In this document: positions 8,814 through 18,079 of the stretch, in pieces
Position numbering within the stretch: the stretch's first letter is position 1
Layout: every line of letters begins with the position of its first letter
Program-made: the position numbers and the translations under genes
Notes under the pieces: generated by a model
The model's input: the letters and a program-made list of their open reading frames with translations, nothing else
What the model was told of the DNA's origin: nothing
Database searches by the model: none
DNA from: Rothia nasimurium
Lineage (GTDB): Bacteria; Actinomycetota; Actinomycetes; Actinomycetales; Micrococcaceae
Reading direction: 5' to 3'
Assembly: GCF_928391935.1 (NCBI RefSeq)
Contig: NZ_CAKMTD010000008.1
Location: 39,110-103,109 of the forward strand
DNA length: 64,000 bases

Positions 8814-9353
8814 AACTCTCCGTTTCGGGGTTGGGGGCTACCGGCGTGCGCGGAAACGCTAAGCGCCGCCGGGGCCGTCTGCCGTCGGTGTGAGTACCGG
8901 GCAGGACGGCGGGTAGGAACTTCCTATTATAGGCCGGGGTCTTTCTCTCCCTGGTTTTCTCAGGTGGCGTCTCCATTGCTGGGTGCCGCTTAGGCGATGG
9001 GAACCCTGGGTGGGAAAGGGGGAGTCTTGTGGTGATCTGGGGGTGGTGGAAGGGGTGGCCGAGGTGGCTTTGTTCTTTGGGGAAGTGCCTGTGTTTTTAG
9101 GGACTATTGGGGAGATAATTGTTTCTGCGTAAAGGATCTGGTGCGGACGGAGGCTGGGGGAGCGGGCATCAGGACGGAAAACACTAAGGTGGGCGGGTAG
9201 TGGTGTGGTTGCGTATTTACCCTCTCTGGGGCTTACACTTGACCTGAACTTTAAAGATGAATTCAGGCCCGGCTACCCGGCCTTGTGCGCTTCTATAGCG
9301 CTGTGAATGCTCCGGGGAAGACCGGCACACCACAAACCATAAGGGGGAAGCTC
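8814..9353. other. 540-bp intergenic region between divergent trmB and cycA
   Basis: No convincing gene is seen in either strand. The 3' part contains CTTGACCTGAACTTTAAAG (from about 9238), the best promoter-like stretch ahead of cycA. A TTGACC hexamer is present but no clear -10 box follows at the right spacing. A good ribosome site AAGGGGGAAG (9341-9350) precedes the GTG at 9354. Confidence 0.4.
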
Positions 9354-10787
9354 GTGGCAACAGCCGAGCAAACACCTGACATTCACGAGGGCGAAGGCCT
9401 TCAGCGCGGCCTGTCCAACCGCCATATCCAGCTCATTGCTATCGGCGGTGCTATCGGCACCGGCCTGTTCATGGGTTCAGGCAAGACTATCTCTCTAGCC
9501 GGCCCCTCACTGCTTTTGGTGTACGCCATTATCGGTTCCATCATCTTCCTTGTGCTCCGCGCTATGGGAGAGCTCCTACTGTCGAACCTCAAGTACAAGA
9601 CCTTCAACGACTTCATCACTGACCTGCTCGGCCCGTCCGCAGGTTTCTTGATGGGCTGGTCCTACTGGTTCACCTGGGTCGTGATCGGTGTTGCTGACAT
9701 CATTGCGATTACTGCCTACGTTCACTTCTGGTGGCCTGACCTGCCGGCCTGGATCCCGGCCCTGGCCCTGATTGGCCTGCTGCTGGCCCTGAATCTGCCG
9801 AGCGTCAAGAACTTCGGTGAAATCGAGTTCTGGTTCGCCCTCATTAAGATCGTGGCAATTGTTCTGCTTATTGTCGTGGGCTTGATTATGGTAGTGACCG
9901 GCTTTACCTCCCCGAGCGGGGCGCAGGCGTCCGTCGCTAACCTTTGGAACGATGGCGGCTTCTTCCCCCAGGGGGCAACCGGCTTCTTTGCCGCCTTCCA
10001 AATTGGTATCTTCGCCTTCCTGGGTGCTGAGCTGATTGGCACCACCGCCGCAGAAACCAAGGATCCTACCAAGACCCTACCCCGGGCTATTAACGCGGTG
10101 CCGGTGCGAATCATCATTTTCTACGTGCTCACCCTGTCTGTGATTCTGATGGTTACCCCCTGGCGAACTATTGACCCTGAAAAGTCCCCCTTCGTTGAGA
10201 TGTTTACCCTGGCAGGTCTTGGGTTTGCCGCCCATCTGATTAACTTTGTGGTCATCACGAGTGCGGCGTCTTCAGCGAACTCAGGTATTTTCTCAACTTC
10301 CCGCATGATTTACGGCCTGGCCCAGGACGGCAGCGCACCTGCCCTCTTTGCCAAGCTCTCCAAGAACGGGGTGCCCCGTAACGGCCTCTTCTTGACCACC
10401 GTGCTGCTGCTCTCGTCCCTGATTCTGCTCTACTCAGGTGACTCCCTGATGACGGCATTTACCCTGGTGACCACCGTGGCCTCCGTCTTGACTGTGGTGA
10501 CCTGGTCTTTGATCATCATTTCCTACCTCAAATACCGCAAGACCCGCCCTGAGCTCCATGAGGTATCGGCCTATAAGCTGCCCGGTGGTATCGTGACCTG
10601 TTACGCTGTGCTGGCTTTCTTCGCTGGTGTTATTGTGCTGCTTTTCATGTATGAGGACACCCGCCAGGCCCTGATTGCAATGCCCGTCTGGTACGCCCTG
10701 CTGGGTTTGGGCTGGTGGCTGGTGCACCGCTCTAACCGGGGTCAGACCCTGGCTGCCCGCGCTACTGAAAAGTCCCAGAACAAGTAA
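9354..10787 (+). CDS. cycA: Amino acid permease, CycA-like (D-Ser/D-Ala/Gly)
   Basis: Proton-driven amino acid importer of the AAP/APC superfamily with 12 predicted helices in 477 residues. The N-terminal block LQRGLSNRHIQLIAIGGAIGTGLFMGSG is the family signature. The following AMGELLLSNLKYKTFNDFITDLLGP and WSYWFTWVVIGVADIIAITAY closely match my recollection of E. coli CycA, hence the symbol. I chose the GTG at 9354 because AAGGGGGAAG sits 4 bases upstream. An in-frame ATG at 9285 would add 23 residues without a ribosome site. A terminator follows at 10820. Confidence 0.88.
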   Translation: MATAEQTPDIHEGEGLQRGLSNRHIQLIAIGGAIGTGLFMGSGKTISLAGPSLLLVYAIIGSIIFLVLRAMGELLLSNLKYKTFNDFITDLLGPSAGFLMGWSYWFTWVVIGVADIIAITAYVHFWWPDLPAWIPALALIGLLLALNLPSVKNFGEIEFWFALIKIVAIVLLIVVGLIMVVTGFTSPSGAQASVANLWNDGGFFPQGATGFFAAFQIGIFAFLGAELIGTTAAETKDPTKTLPRAINAVPVRIIIFYVLTLSVILMVTPWRTIDPEKSPFVEMFTLAGLGFAAHLINFVVITSAASSANSGIFSTSRMIYGLAQDGSAPALFAKLSKNGVPRNGLFLTTVLLLSSLILLYSGDSLMTAFTLVTTVASVLTVVTWSLIIISYLKYRKTRPELHEVSAYKLPGGIVTCYAVLAFFAGVIVLLFMYEDTRQALIAMPVWYALLGLGWWLVHRSNRGQTLAARATEKSQNK

Positions 10788-10819
10788 AGCCTCCCTGCCT
10801 GAACGGTAGGTACCGTGAG

Positions 10820-10860
10820 AGCCCGCCCCCGGTTTAGCCGGTGGCGGGCTTTGGTATTTT
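10820..10860 (+). terminator. Terminator after cycA
   Basis: A GC-rich stem, AGCCCGCCCCCGG (10820-10832) with CCGGTGGCGGGCT (10838-10850), has one mismatch and is followed by TTGGTATTTT. Confidence 0.7.
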
Positions 10861-10894
10861 CTGGGTTTGTCTTCCTGGGTTTGTCTGTCTGGGG

Positions 10895-12166
10895 TTAGGA
10901 CGTCCCCGCCCCGGCCAGGCCTGCTGTAGCTGGTGGGCGTCCGGGAAGGACCAGGGCTGACAATAAGGAGGAGATGAGGAGCAGGGCGACGCAGGTGAGG
11001 GCTGTTCCCGGCCAGCCTGCCCAGGTGTAGATCACCCCGGTGCCCCATCCGACGAGGGCGCTCCCTGCGTAGTAGAAGGAGTTGTAGAGGGCGGTGGCCT
11101 GGGTTTTGGCGTTGCCGCCGATGGCTCCGGCCCAGCCTGAGGCGATGGCGTGGGCGGAGAAGAAGCCGGTGGTGAAGATAACGAGTCCGGCCACAATGAG
11201 GGGGAGGGGGGATGCTAGGGTGAGTAGGCCTCCGGCCGCCATGACCAGGCAGGAGCCTATGAAGATTCCCTTGGGTCCGCGTTTTTGGGCCAGGGCGGCC
11301 CCGTAGCTGGAGGAGAAGGTTCCAAAGAGGTACATCAAGAAGATGAGGGACAGCAGTAGCTGTGAGAGTGAATAGGGTGGGGCCTGCAGCTTGAAGCCGA
11401 TGTAGTTATACACGCTGACGAGGGATCCCATGAGGGCAAATCCACCAAACCAGAGGGCCAGTATGGGGAGGGTGCGGAAGAGCCCGGCTACCTTGCGGGC
11501 CGTGTTGTGGGGGTTGGGGGTGGCGTCCTGCCTGGGTGAGGACGTCCGTGCCCCGGTGGCGCGGGAGGGCGGCTTGTCGTGGGAGGCTGGAATCAGCAGG
11601 AAGAAAATGAGGGCGGCTACCAGGCCGACTAAGGAGACCGCGAACATGGCCATCCGCCAGGGCACAATTTCTGAGAGGGGCCCTGCGATGATGCGTCCTG
11701 AGAGCCCGCCGATACTGGTTCCTGAGATGTAGAGTCCAGCGGCTGCGGCCCTGGCGGAGGGGTGGGCTTCTGAGACTATGACCGCAACAGCTAGGCCTGC
11801 TACACCGCCCAGGAAGGCACCTTCTAGGGTGCGGAGGGTGAGCATGAGGGGGTAGCTGTCAATCCAGGGGGCGGTGAGGCCCAGGGCGGTTGCCCCGCAG
11901 ATTGCCGCCATCATGGTGCGGACCCGGCCGAACCTGTCGGCTACTGCTGCCCAGAGCAGGGTGCAGAGGGCCAGCCCAGCGGTTGCACAGGACATGGTGA
12001 GGGCGGAGGCGTCCGGAGAAATGTTCAGGTCACGAGCAATTTCCGGGATCAGGGGCTGCGGGGAGTAGAGCTGGGCGAAGGTTGCTACCCCGGCTGCAAA
12101 CATGGCAATCAGTAGCCGCCGGTATTCGCGGCTGCCGCGCCGGTAGCCTTCGAAGGTATCGCTCAC
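10895..12166 (-). CDS. MFS transporter (YnfM/AraJ-like exporter)
   Basis: Major facilitator with 12 hydrophobic helices over 423 residues, probably a drug or metabolite:H+ antiporter. It shows the loop 2-3 motif AAVADRFGRVRTMM, and the N-terminal FAQLYSPQPLIPEIARDLNISPDASALTMSCATAGLAL typical of the YnfM subgroup. A cytoplasmic loop between helices 6 and 7 is extended and polar (about residues 200-230). The GTG start at 12166 has a strong GGAGGG ribosome site. It is probably its own transcript, followed on the minus strand by the cycA terminator region. Substrate unknown. Confidence 0.88.
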   Translation of the reverse strand: MSDTFEGYRRGSREYRRLLIAMFAAGVATFAQLYSPQPLIPEIARDLNISPDASALTMSCATAGLALCTLLWAAVADRFGRVRTMMAAICGATALGLTAPWIDSYPLMLTLRTLEGAFLGGVAGLAVAVIVSEAHPSARAAAAGLYISGTSIGGLSGRIIAGPLSEIVPWRMAMFAVSLVGLVAALIFFLLIPASHDKPPSRATGARTSSPRQDATPNPHNTARKVAGLFRTLPILALWFGGFALMGSLVSVYNYIGFKLQAPPYSLSQLLLSLIFLMYLFGTFSSSYGAALAQKRGPKGIFIGSCLVMAAGGLLTLASPLPLIVAGLVIFTTGFFSAHAIASGWAGAIGGNAKTQATALYNSFYYAGSALVGWGTGVIYTWAGWPGTALTCVALLLISSLLSALVLPGRPPATAGLAGAGTS

Positions 12167-12265
12167 CTGCCCTCCTTCGGGGTGCCTGGGGTGTTTGCTA
12201 CCACCCTAGCGAGCAGGGGCTGGGTTTCTTGTGCAGAATAACCCGGGGATACTGCTTCACCTGCC

Positions 12266-13117
12266 CTATTCGCCCGCGAAGTTGGATCGGTAGGCGGGCT
12301 GTTCCGGGCAGGTCCCTAAGACGCCTTGCATGGCCCGCTTCTCGGCCTTGGTGACGGTGAGCTTGTAGGCTGCTTTGACGGAGATTTGCCGGGCAACGTA
12401 TTCGCACTGGTAGCCGGGTTGGGGGAGCCAGGCAGCGGCGTCCTTATCGGATTTTTCGGTGTTGGCCAGGTAGCCTGCTGCCTGCAGGTTGAGGGGGTCG
12501 TTGGCGATGAGGGCGCGTTGGTCGTCGCCCCAGGCCCAGGCGCCTGAACCCCAGGCGTTGGAGAGGGCGACGACGTGGTCGATGGGCACCGCCTCACTGG
12601 TTTCTGGGCCGCGGACGAAGTTGATAGTCTCGGCTGAGTAGGGGTCTAGCAGGGTGCCGGTGACGACGCGGCAGCGGGTGTCGCGTTCGATGGTGGTGAG
12701 GTCTCGGGCCAGGATGTCGTTGCGCTGGTCGCACCCGTTGCCGTCGATATCTTGCCAGGGTTCCCCGTAGGCGCTGCGTTTGTAGGGGGTGGCGCTGCTG
12801 CGCTCAGCGACGGTGAGCGAGTCGAGCACCTCGCGTGCCGTGGAGTAGGTTTCTACCCCGCTGTTGGCAAAGCCGGTGCTGATGGGCTGGCCTGTATCCC
12901 AGAGGGCTTCCCAGGCCTGGCGGGGGTTCCAGTTGTGCGTACCGAGCCAGAAGAGGGCTGCCAAGAGCAAGGCTAGGAGGAGCAGGGCCGTCAGGATACG
13001 ACGGACGGTCTTGCCCAGGGCGTCCCACCAGCGCACCCCGGTGCGGATCTGGCGGTCGCTGATATCGGGAACCTGGACGGTGCGGGAGCGGCGACGGGTC
13101 GCTTTGGTTTTACTCAA
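12266..13117 (-). CDS. Membrane-anchored HNH endonuclease-like protein (DUF1524-type)
   Basis: Predicted extracytoplasmic nuclease. From the start chosen here the protein is 283 residues. It has a basic N-terminus, one transmembrane helix (RRILTALLLLALLLAALFWL), then an exported domain with CDQRNDILARDL, PIDHVVALSNAWGSGAWAW and NDPLNLQAAGYLANTEKSDKDA. The DHVVxLSNAW block with the later N and K residues is the secreted-HNH (DUF1524, GmrSD C-terminal-like) signature. Three or more cysteines suggest disulfides outside the cell. I prefer TTG at 13117 because it overlaps the upstream stop (TTGAGTAA), consistent with translational coupling. An upstream ATG at 13219 would overlap the neighbouring gene by 110 bases. 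Function could be DNA uptake, nutrition or defence. Confidence 0.75.
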   Translation of the reverse strand: MSKTKATRRRSRTVQVPDISDRQIRTGVRWWDALGKTVRRILTALLLLALLLAALFWLGTHNWNPRQAWEALWDTGQPISTGFANSGVETYSTAREVLDSLTVAERSSATPYKRSAYGEPWQDIDGNGCDQRNDILARDLTTIERDTRCRVVTGTLLDPYSAETINFVRGPETSEAVPIDHVVALSNAWGSGAWAWGDDQRALIANDPLNLQAAGYLANTEKSDKDAAAWLPQPGYQCEYVARQISVKAAYKLTVTKAEKRAMQGVLGTCPEQPAYRSNFAGE

Positions 13118-14561
13118 AATCGTCGACAACCACGTAGCCCTTGCCGGTGATCGGCACCATGGGAACAGAACCGGTGGAGGGGTGGGCGGCACTGATGGCC
13201 GTGGAACCAGCCGGGTCATCGGACTGGAAGTAGTCGGGGTGGTCGGCCCCCATGCCGAACCGCATAGCTGAGATAATGCCGTCGGCGGCCTCTGCCACGG
13301 AGAAGAAGTTGTGGGCCCAGCGGCCGGTGGCGGTGGGGGGCGCCCACCCCTGGCTGGTCAGGTAGTCGGCGTCCATGGGGACGTCGATCGCGTCAAACTC
13401 CTCGGGGGAGGACAGCTCGCAGAAGTAGCCGGCGGGGGATCGCAGAATACTGACATAGTTGGTGTAATCCCCGGTGGCAACCACCTCGGGGGAGATATAG
13501 TACAGGCGCAAGGACAGGCTCCACGGCAGCTCTTCAAGCCGCTGCTCCATGACGCCGGTCAGCTGCTCCCAGGCCCGGGCCTGTTTCTCAGCCTCACTCA
13601 GGGTCTTGGGCTGGACAACACCAATACCCTGGGCCTTAATCTCCTCAATGTTGAGCGGTTCGGTGGGGTCGCTGGAAGCCGACGGTACCTGCCGGGCGGG
13701 CAGGGACGAATTGCCGGCCAAGACCAGGGCGTCATTAATCAGCTGACGGCCAATCCGCAAGGCCTTATGCCAGGAACCATACTTGGCCCGGACAGCACCC
13801 AGGTGCGGGACCCTCCCGCTCCGGGACGGATCCTCAGCCCAATGGCCGTAGAGCAGGACGGTCGGCTTACGGTCATAGCGGATGCAGAAGCTCAAAAACT
13901 CGCCCAAGGAATTCCTGAAGGTACGCTCACTCACATCACCTGCCGTCAGCGAAATACCCAACTCTTCGGCGTCCGGCGGGCACACCCCCACCTTAAGCAG
14001 GGCCCGGGACCAGGACCGCTCACCCAGCCGGTCTTCAATCAGGGCACGCGACGGAGGCCACGAGAAATCACCCCGTGACAAATGAGCAACCTCAGCAGGA
14101 AGGTTCTCCAAGAACTCATCGTAGGCATGCTCCTCCAACTGGGTATAGGGATGATCCGCCATATACTCCAAGGCCCCACCAATGCGGCCCAAAATAGTGG
14201 CAATCGTTTCAGGAGCAACCGAAAAAGACTCCAGCATACGCGGCAGGTCCTGCACAATCGTAGGATCCAGACGCACCGCAGCATACTCATAGTTCGGCTC
14301 AAAATCATAGGACACAGCAATCGCATACCAGATCGCTGACGCCATCAGCACATTACTGTGGGTCTGGGCCTGCTGCCCCTCAAAAACCCAGCGGCCAGAG
14401 TACAAGGCCCGTTCAAGAAGCTCCCGGTCTATCGACGGGTAAACAGCAACAACCCGGCTATAGGCTTCAGAGGCCGTCCAGCCCATTGATACGAGATCGG
14501 TGAAGAACGCATCATGGTGTTCACAAAACTCAGCAAAACTGCTTTCCTGATGGGCGTCCAT
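13110..14561 (-). CDS. Hypothetical protein, YbjN/TY-Chap-like C-terminus
   Basis: A 483-residue soluble protein not assigned to a characterised family. Residues about 150-260 contain two short motifs, SWPPSRALIEDRLGERSWSRALLKVG and VPHLGAVRAKYGSWHKALRIG in shape (arginine/tyrosine-Gly-SW..AL..G). These resemble homing-endonuclease-associated helical repeats. The C-terminal 150 residues (LEELPWSLSLRLYYISPEVV, GYFCELSSPEEF, then LTSQGW and WAHNFF) resemble the YbjN/TY-Chap peptide-binding chaperone fold. These assignments are from memory. The ATG at 14561 has CAGGAG 7 bases upstream; an earlier in-frame start at 14618 lacks one. It overlaps the downstream HNH gene, so the two are probably co-expressed. 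Confidence 0.65.
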   Translation of the reverse strand: MDAHQESSFAEFCEHHDAFFTDLVSMGWTASEAYSRVVAVYPSIDRELLERALYSGRWVFEGQQAQTHSNVLMASAIWYAIAVSYDFEPNYEYAAVRLDPTIVQDLPRMLESFSVAPETIATILGRIGGALEYMADHPYTQLEEHAYDEFLENLPAEVAHLSRGDFSWPPSRALIEDRLGERSWSRALLKVGVCPPDAEELGISLTAGDVSERTFRNSLGEFLSFCIRYDRKPTVLLYGHWAEDPSRSGRVPHLGAVRAKYGSWHKALRIGRQLINDALVLAGNSSLPARQVPSASSDPTEPLNIEEIKAQGIGVVQPKTLSEAEKQARAWEQLTGVMEQRLEELPWSLSLRLYYISPEVVATGDYTNYVSILRSPAGYFCELSSPEEFDAIDVPMDADYLTSQGWAPPTATGRWAHNFFSVAEAADGIISAMRFGMGADHPDYFQSDDPAGSTAISAAHPSTGSVPMVPITGKGYVVVDDFE

Positions 14562-14762
14562 TCTAAAACTCCTGATGACAATGGGGTTGGGGAACAAGGC
14601 CCCCTGCGGTTCACGCACTCTATCTTATGACTTGGGCAGACAGCGCACCACAAACAGGTAAAACTGTTACGCCCCCAGAAACTGTCTACAGCCTTTCACC
14701 CCTGCTCCCACAGCGCCCTGAGCACGACGCACCGGCCCGGTTATTAATGAGAAACTTAGAGA

Positions 14763-17132
14763 ATGACTCATGCAGGTTCCGCAGAAAACCAGGCCCAGGG
14801 CCTTCCGCCGATCGAAGAGCGTATCGCTTCCGAACTCGGCGTTAGCACCCAGCGGGTGGATGCCGCCGTCCGCCTGCTCGATGAAGGGGCCACCGTGCCC
14901 TTTATCGCCCGCTACCGCAAGGAAGCCACTGGCGGGCTCGATGACGCCCAGCTCCGCACCCTGGCCGAACGCCTACGCTACCTGCGGGACCTCGAAGACC
15001 GCCGCGCCGCCGTCCTCAACACCCTGCACGAACGCGCCCTGCTCACCGACGAACTGGCTGCGGCGCTCGCGCTGGCCCCTACCAAAAATGAGCTTGAAGC
15101 CCTCTATGCCCCGCATAAGACCAAGCGTAAGACCCTGGCCTATCTAGCCCGGGAGGCCGGGCTGGAGTCCCTGGTGGAAGATCTGCTTGAGGTTCCTTTC
15201 GCCCCCACTACCGACATTGCCGACGCCTACGTCGAGCCGGCCCTGGCCGACGCCGAACCCGGCACCGTTGAGGCTACCGTCGCCTCAGTGGAGAACGCCC
15301 TGGACGGGGCCCGCGCCATCCTGATTGAGCAGGCCATGACCGACCCGGCCCTGGCTGATACCCTGCGCCAGCGCTTCATGCGCCGTGGTGTTATCACCTC
15401 CCGCCTGATCCCCGGCCAGCAGGAGGCCGGGGCCAAGTTCAGCGACTACTTCGAGTTCAACGAGGAAATCCGCAAGATTCCCTCCCACCGGGTGCTGGCC
15501 CTGCTCCGCGCCGAAAAGGAGGGGGCTGTTAAGGTCACCCTCGATGTGGACGTCCTCCCCCCGGCTAAAACCGGCCTCAAGGGGGGTGCCCGCGAGGCAG
15601 CCGAGATCCTGGCCGAAGAATACGAGCGCGAACGCAGCTGGTACGAACGCACCGTGGCCGAAGCCCTGGGCATCGGCGCCCAGGTGCTGAACATGGTGTC
15701 CGACGAGAGCATGGTGGTTGGCTGGCAGGCCAAAACAGTGCGGACGGCCTGGCGGCAGCGCCTGCTGCCCCGCCTGGCGACCGAAACCCGCACCGTCCTG
15801 TTTGAACAGGCCGAGAAGGACGCCATTACCGTCTTTTCCTCCAACCTGCGCGACGTCCTGCTGGCCGCCCCTGCCGGTTCCCGCCCCACCCTGGGCCTGG
15901 ATCCCGGCCTGCGTACCGGCGTTAAGGTCGCGGCTGTTGGGGCCACCGGCCAGGTGCTTGCCACTACCGCTATCTACCCGCACGCCCCGCGCAACCAGTG
16001 GGAGGATTCCCTCGCCACCCTAGAAGACCTCGTGATCAGCCACGGTATTGAGCTGATTGCCATTGGCAACGGCACCGCCAGCCGCGAAACCGACAAACTG
16101 GCCGGGGACCTGCTCAAGCGCCTGGCTGCCCGAGGGGTGCGCGGGGTGCAGAAAATCGTCGTCTCCGAAGCCGGGGCCTCCGTCTACTCCGCCTCAGAAC
16201 TGGCCTCCACCGAACTGCCCGGCCTCGACGTCTCCCTGCGCGGGGCCGTCTCCATCGCCCGCCGCCTGCAAGACCCCCTGGCCGAACTGGTCAAAATCGA
16301 CCCCCAATCCATTGGTGTCGGCCAGTACCAGCACGACGTGTCCCCGGCCGCCCTCACCCGCGCCCTGGACGGCGTCGTGGAGGACTGCGTCAACGCCGTC
16401 GGCGTGCTCGTCAATTCTGCCTCCCCAGCCCTGCTGGCCCGCGTCGCCGGCTTCAACCGCACGGTTGCCGACAACATCGTCACCTACCGCACCGAACACG
16501 GCCCCTTCACCCGCCGCACCGACCTGCTCAAGGTCCCCCGCCTCGGCCCTAAGGCCTACGAGCAGGCAGCTGGCTTCGTCCGCATTACCGACGGCCCCGA
16601 ACCCCTGGACGCCTCGGGCGTCCACCCCGAGTCCTACGACCTAGCCCGCCAGATTGTTACCGCCGCCGGGGGCTTCACCGGCAACCGTGTCTCCGCCGAG
16701 GCCCTGGCCGCCCTCACCCCTGCCGACTTCGTCACCGAGACCCACGGCCTGCCCACCGTCACCGACATCATCGCTGAACTCTCCGCCCCGGGGCGCGACC
16801 CCCGCCCCACCTTCCGCACCGCCCGCTTCGAAGAGGGCATTGAAACCATCTCCGACCTCACCCCCGGCATGATCCTGGAAGGCACCGTCTCCAACGTCGC
16901 CGCCTTCGGTGCCTTTGTGGATATCGGGGTTCACCAGGACGGCCTGGTTCACGTCTCGCAGATGAGCCGCGACTTTGTCTCAGACCCCCACGCCATCGTC
17001 AAATCAGGCGACATTGTGCAGGTGCGCGTGGTCGAAGCCGACCCCGCCCGCAAACGCATTTCCCTCTCCCTGCTCCTGGAAGAGCCAGAACCCAAGGCGG
17101 CCCGCAAGGCAGGCGGACGCCGGCGGCGCTAG
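14763..17132 (+). CDS. tex: RNA-binding transcriptional accessory protein Tex
   Basis: Conserved RNA/DNA-binding protein implicated in transcription fidelity. The 789-residue protein has the order N-terminal helix-turn-helix region (PPIEERIASELGVSTQRVDAAVRLLDEG), central YqgF-like RNase H fold (LGLDPGLRTGVKVAAVGATG), tandem helix-hairpin-helix segment (NIVTYRTEHGPFTRRTDLLKVPRLGPKAYEQAAGF) and a C-terminal S1 domain (GMILEGTVSNVAAFGAFVDIGVHQDGLVHVSQMS). The tail is basic, RRR. The start is not fixed by a good ribosome site. Aldo-keto reductase genes follow 14 bases later, possibly in one transcript. Confidence 0.95.
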   Translation: MTHAGSAENQAQGLPPIEERIASELGVSTQRVDAAVRLLDEGATVPFIARYRKEATGGLDDAQLRTLAERLRYLRDLEDRRAAVLNTLHERALLTDELAAALALAPTKNELEALYAPHKTKRKTLAYLAREAGLESLVEDLLEVPFAPTTDIADAYVEPALADAEPGTVEATVASVENALDGARAILIEQAMTDPALADTLRQRFMRRGVITSRLIPGQQEAGAKFSDYFEFNEEIRKIPSHRVLALLRAEKEGAVKVTLDVDVLPPAKTGLKGGAREAAEILAEEYERERSWYERTVAEALGIGAQVLNMVSDESMVVGWQAKTVRTAWRQRLLPRLATETRTVLFEQAEKDAITVFSSNLRDVLLAAPAGSRPTLGLDPGLRTGVKVAAVGATGQVLATTAIYPHAPRNQWEDSLATLEDLVISHGIELIAIGNGTASRETDKLAGDLLKRLAARGVRGVQKIVVSEAGASVYSASELASTELPGLDVSLRGAVSIARRLQDPLAELVKIDPQSIGVGQYQHDVSPAALTRALDGVVEDCVNAVGVLVNSASPALLARVAGFNRTVADNIVTYRTEHGPFTRRTDLLKVPRLGPKAYEQAAGFVRITDGPEPLDASGVHPESYDLARQIVTAAGGFTGNRVSAEALAALTPADFVTETHGLPTVTDIIAELSAPGRDPRPTFRTARFEEGIETISDLTPGMILEGTVSNVAAFGAFVDIGVHQDGLVHVSQMSRDFVSDPHAIVKSGDIVQVRVVEADPARKRISLSLLLEEPEPKAARKAGGRRRR

Positions 17133-17146
17133 GAAGGAACCCCACC

Positions 17147-18025
17147 ATGAACCTGTCTCTGACTATGAACGATGGCCACACCATTCCCCAGATGGGCTTT
17201 GGTACCTGCCGAATCGCTCCCGAGACCATAGCCGCCGCCGTCACTCGGGCGCTGGAGGCTGGCTACCGGCACATCGACACTGCCACCATCTACAAGAATG
17301 AAGCGGGCGTTGGGCAGGCTCTGGCTGAATCCGACCTGCCCCGCACCGATCTCTTCATCACCACCAAGCTCTGGAACACCGACCAGGGCTACGAGACCGC
17401 TATCGAAGCAGCCGAACGCTCCCTCGAACTGCTGGGCTTGGACTACCTGGACCTCTACCTCATCCATTGGGCCCAACCGGCCCAGGGACGCTACCGGGCC
17501 TCCTGGGAAGCCCTGGTCGAGCTGCGCGAGCGCGGGCTGGTGCGCTCCATCGGCGTCTCTAACTTCACCGATACCCAGCTGGACCACATCATTGGCGACA
17601 CCGGTATCACCCCGGTTGTCAACCAGATTGAACTGCACCCCTACCTCACCCAAACCGATATGAGGGCAGAGAACTCAGCCCGCGGCGTCCTGACCGAGGC
17701 CTGGAGCCCCTTGGGCAACGGGCTCGTTCTGGACGACCCCGTCCTGCACCAGCTAGCCCGGGAGCGCGGTATCGGGGTCGCCGAGCTTGTGCTGGCCTGG
17801 CACCTGGCGGTGGGGCACGTCGTGATTCCTAAGACTGAAACCCCCGCCCGTATGGCCTCCAACCTGGCGGTGCAGGGTCTAGACCTCACTCCCGATGAAA
17901 TCGCCGCTATCGAGGCTCTCAACCGCACCCACCGCCTGGGTGGTGACCCTGCCGAAGGCGACCTGGGCGCCCCCGAATACAGCGACCGCCGCTCGTTCAC
18001 CCCTGCCGAACAGGCTAGGGGCTAG
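17147..18025 (+). CDS. Aldo/keto reductase (2,5-diketo-gluconate reductase-like), copy 1
   Basis: NADPH-dependent carbonyl reductase of the AKR5 type, 292 residues forming a TIM barrel. Catalytic tetrad residues are visible: Asp and Tyr in YRHIDTATIYKNEAGVG, Lys in LFITTKLWN and His in LYLIHWAQP. The NADP-binding VIPKTETPARMASNL sits near the C-terminus. The ATG follows GAAGGAACCCC. It is the first of two adjacent paralogues. Relative to copy 2 it has an extra C-terminal tail of about 20 residues. Physiological substrate unknown; detoxification of aldehydes or sugar metabolism is possible. Confidence 0.92.
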   Translation: MNLSLTMNDGHTIPQMGFGTCRIAPETIAAAVTRALEAGYRHIDTATIYKNEAGVGQALAESDLPRTDLFITTKLWNTDQGYETAIEAAERSLELLGLDYLDLYLIHWAQPAQGRYRASWEALVELRERGLVRSIGVSNFTDTQLDHIIGDTGITPVVNQIELHPYLTQTDMRAENSARGVLTEAWSPLGNGLVLDDPVLHQLARERGIGVAELVLAWHLAVGHVVIPKTETPARMASNLAVQGLDLTPDEIAAIEALNRTHRLGGDPAEGDLGAPEYSDRRSFTPAEQARG

Positions 18026-18079
18026 GGGAGGAGCGGGGCTAGAGTGGAAGAGAACTGTGCAGAACTGAAAGGACACTCC

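Noticed and set aside
13311..14078. 255-codon plus-strand open frame opposite the hypothetical gene
   Set aside because: Gly/Gln-rich shadow with no ribosome site; the opposite strand has better start, overlap and domain evidence.
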